Notes under the pieces: generated by a model
The model's input: only the letters and a program-made list of their open reading frames with translations
What the model was told of the DNA's origin: nothing
Database searches by the model: none
Shown: in pieces, positions 43,298 through 43,911 of the stretch
Layout: each line of letters begins with the position of its first letter
How positions within the stretch are numbered: the first letter of the stretch is position 1
Program-made: the position numbers and the translations under genes
NCBI RefSeq assembly: GCF_008369405.1
Contig: NZ_VSJJ01000008.1
Span: forward strand, 77,860 to 121,770
DNA: 43,911 nt
DNA from: Streptococcus cristatus
GTDB lineage: Bacteria > Bacillota > Bacilli > Lactobacillales > Streptococcaceae
Direction of reading: 5' to 3'

Positions 43298-43911
43298 ATG
43301 ACAACTCTCATTAAACATAAACGTGTAGAATTTTCAGAACTTTTTTATGACTTAGTTTTTGTTTTTGCAATTTCAAAAGTAACTACTTTAATTCACCATC
43401 TTCATAACGGTATTTTGACTTGGAATTCTTTCCTTGATTTTTTCATTGCTATTTTGGTTCTCATCGATTCCTGGATGATTCAAACCGATTATACCAATCG
43501 CTATGGAAAGAACTCTTTATTTAACATGGTAATCATGTTTATCAAAATGGGACTTTTACTCTTTATAGCCAATATGATTGGACCTGATTGACAACAATAT
43601 TTTCATTATCTCTGTTGGGCTATTGGTACATTAACCCTTACCTTATTTTTTCAATATTTGGTTGAATTTTTTAGAAAATCAACCGATGATGTTGAACGGG
43701 AAAGTATCAAAGATTTTCTATGGATAACAGGTCTAGGAAGTTTAGGAGTCTATCTAGCAGCTCTTCTTCCTATTTACGTTAGAGTCTATATCTTCTTTGC
43801 TAGTATTCTGTTTATCTTTATTATGCCAAGTATCTTGCTTAATAAAGATAAGCATTACCAGGTAAATCTCCCCCATTTAATCGAGCGCATCTCCCTTCTT
43901 GTCATTATTAC
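43298..43911 (+). pseudogene. Low-temperature-requirement A (LtrA)-like membrane protein, interrupted by an in-frame stop; runs off the window
   Basis: The start MTTLIKHKRVEFSELFYDLVF carries the LtrA-family signature (FxELFxDLVFVFAI), with several TM segments. Translation stops at TGA 43589-43591 (GPD-stop), but the same frame continues open to the window end with equally hydrophobic LtrA-like sequence (QQYFHYLCWAIGTLTL, then GLGSLGVYLAALLPIYVRVY). A Trp codon (TGG) turned to TGA is the simplest cause. AAAGG about eight bases before ATG 43298. The rest of the gene lies beyond the window. Confidence 0.85.

Noticed and set aside
43298..43591. A complete 97-residue LtrA-like protein
   Set aside because: The family is much longer, and matching sequence continues in frame after the TGA.
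1..43911. CRISPR array, insertion sequence or rRNA operon
   Set aside because: I saw no regularly spaced short repeats, no transposase frame and no rRNA sequence; the only dispersed repeat is the 174-bp element.

Overview
The window comes from a low-GC Firmicute, almost certainly a Streptococcus of the mitis/sanguinis group. The glutamyl-tRNA synthetase, RNase J2, RadA, 6S RNA, MsmK and the N-glycan enzymes all read like pneumococcal or oral-streptococcal proteins, and ribosome binding sites and extended -10 promoters (TGnTATAAT) are everywhere. I cannot fix the species from sequence alone. Nearly all genes lie on the minus strand; the exceptions are the GH92 mannosidase, rarA, the 6S RNA/tRNA-Lys pair and a broken ltrA.

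Layout. 1-4.8 kb: gltX, estA and rnjB, with copies of a structured 174-bp repeat beside gltX and upstream of rnjB. 4.8-25.9 kb: a large carbohydrate locus with a GH1 enzyme, the shared sugar-ABC ATPase MsmK, a YesN/YesM-type two-component system with a DUF624 membrane protein, an NgtS/NgtP1/NgtP2-like importer, and five intracellular glycosidases (GH20, GH38, GH125, GH92, GH29) with a ROK kinase. 26.2-29.5 kb: a zinc alcohol dehydrogenase, a 700-bp gene-free region holding an orphan catabolite-controlled promoter, and an ABC ATPase/permease pair. 29.6-37.8 kb: housekeeping and small-enzyme genes (carbonic anhydrase, AIM24-like, radA, a histidine phosphatase, dut, two NUDIX enzymes, a class I amidotransferase, rsmE, prmA, GNAT). 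37.8-40.7 kb: an M50-like protease gene broken by a 17-bp tandem duplication, a DUF3013 gene and rarA. 40.8-41.3 kb: 6S RNA followed within a few bases by tRNA-Lys(CUU). 41.3-43.9 kb: an AraC regulator with a short-chain dehydrogenase, and an ltrA-like gene with an in-frame stop.

How it works together. The 4.8-25.9 kb block looks like a complete import-and-dismantle route for host complex-type N-glycans. NgtS (lipoprotein) and NgtP1/P2 bring the glycan in, powered by MsmK. Cytoplasmic GH29 (fucose), GH20 (GlcNAc), GH92, GH125 and GH38 (alpha-mannose linkages) take it apart, and the ROK kinase probably phosphorylates a released sugar. The LytS/YesM kinase and its AraC-type regulator are the likely sensors. 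Matches to the CcpA operator (cre) sit at the promoters of the permease operon and the two-component operon, with a weaker one at the GH125 operon. In S. pneumoniae the equivalent parts are scattered; here they are contiguous.

The least expected signals are the 17-bp duplication in the M50-like gene, radA with no ATG/GTG/TTG start for its zinc finger, the in-frame stop in ltrA, the orphan cre promoter near 27.8 kb with no ORF behind it, and the three-copy structured repeat.
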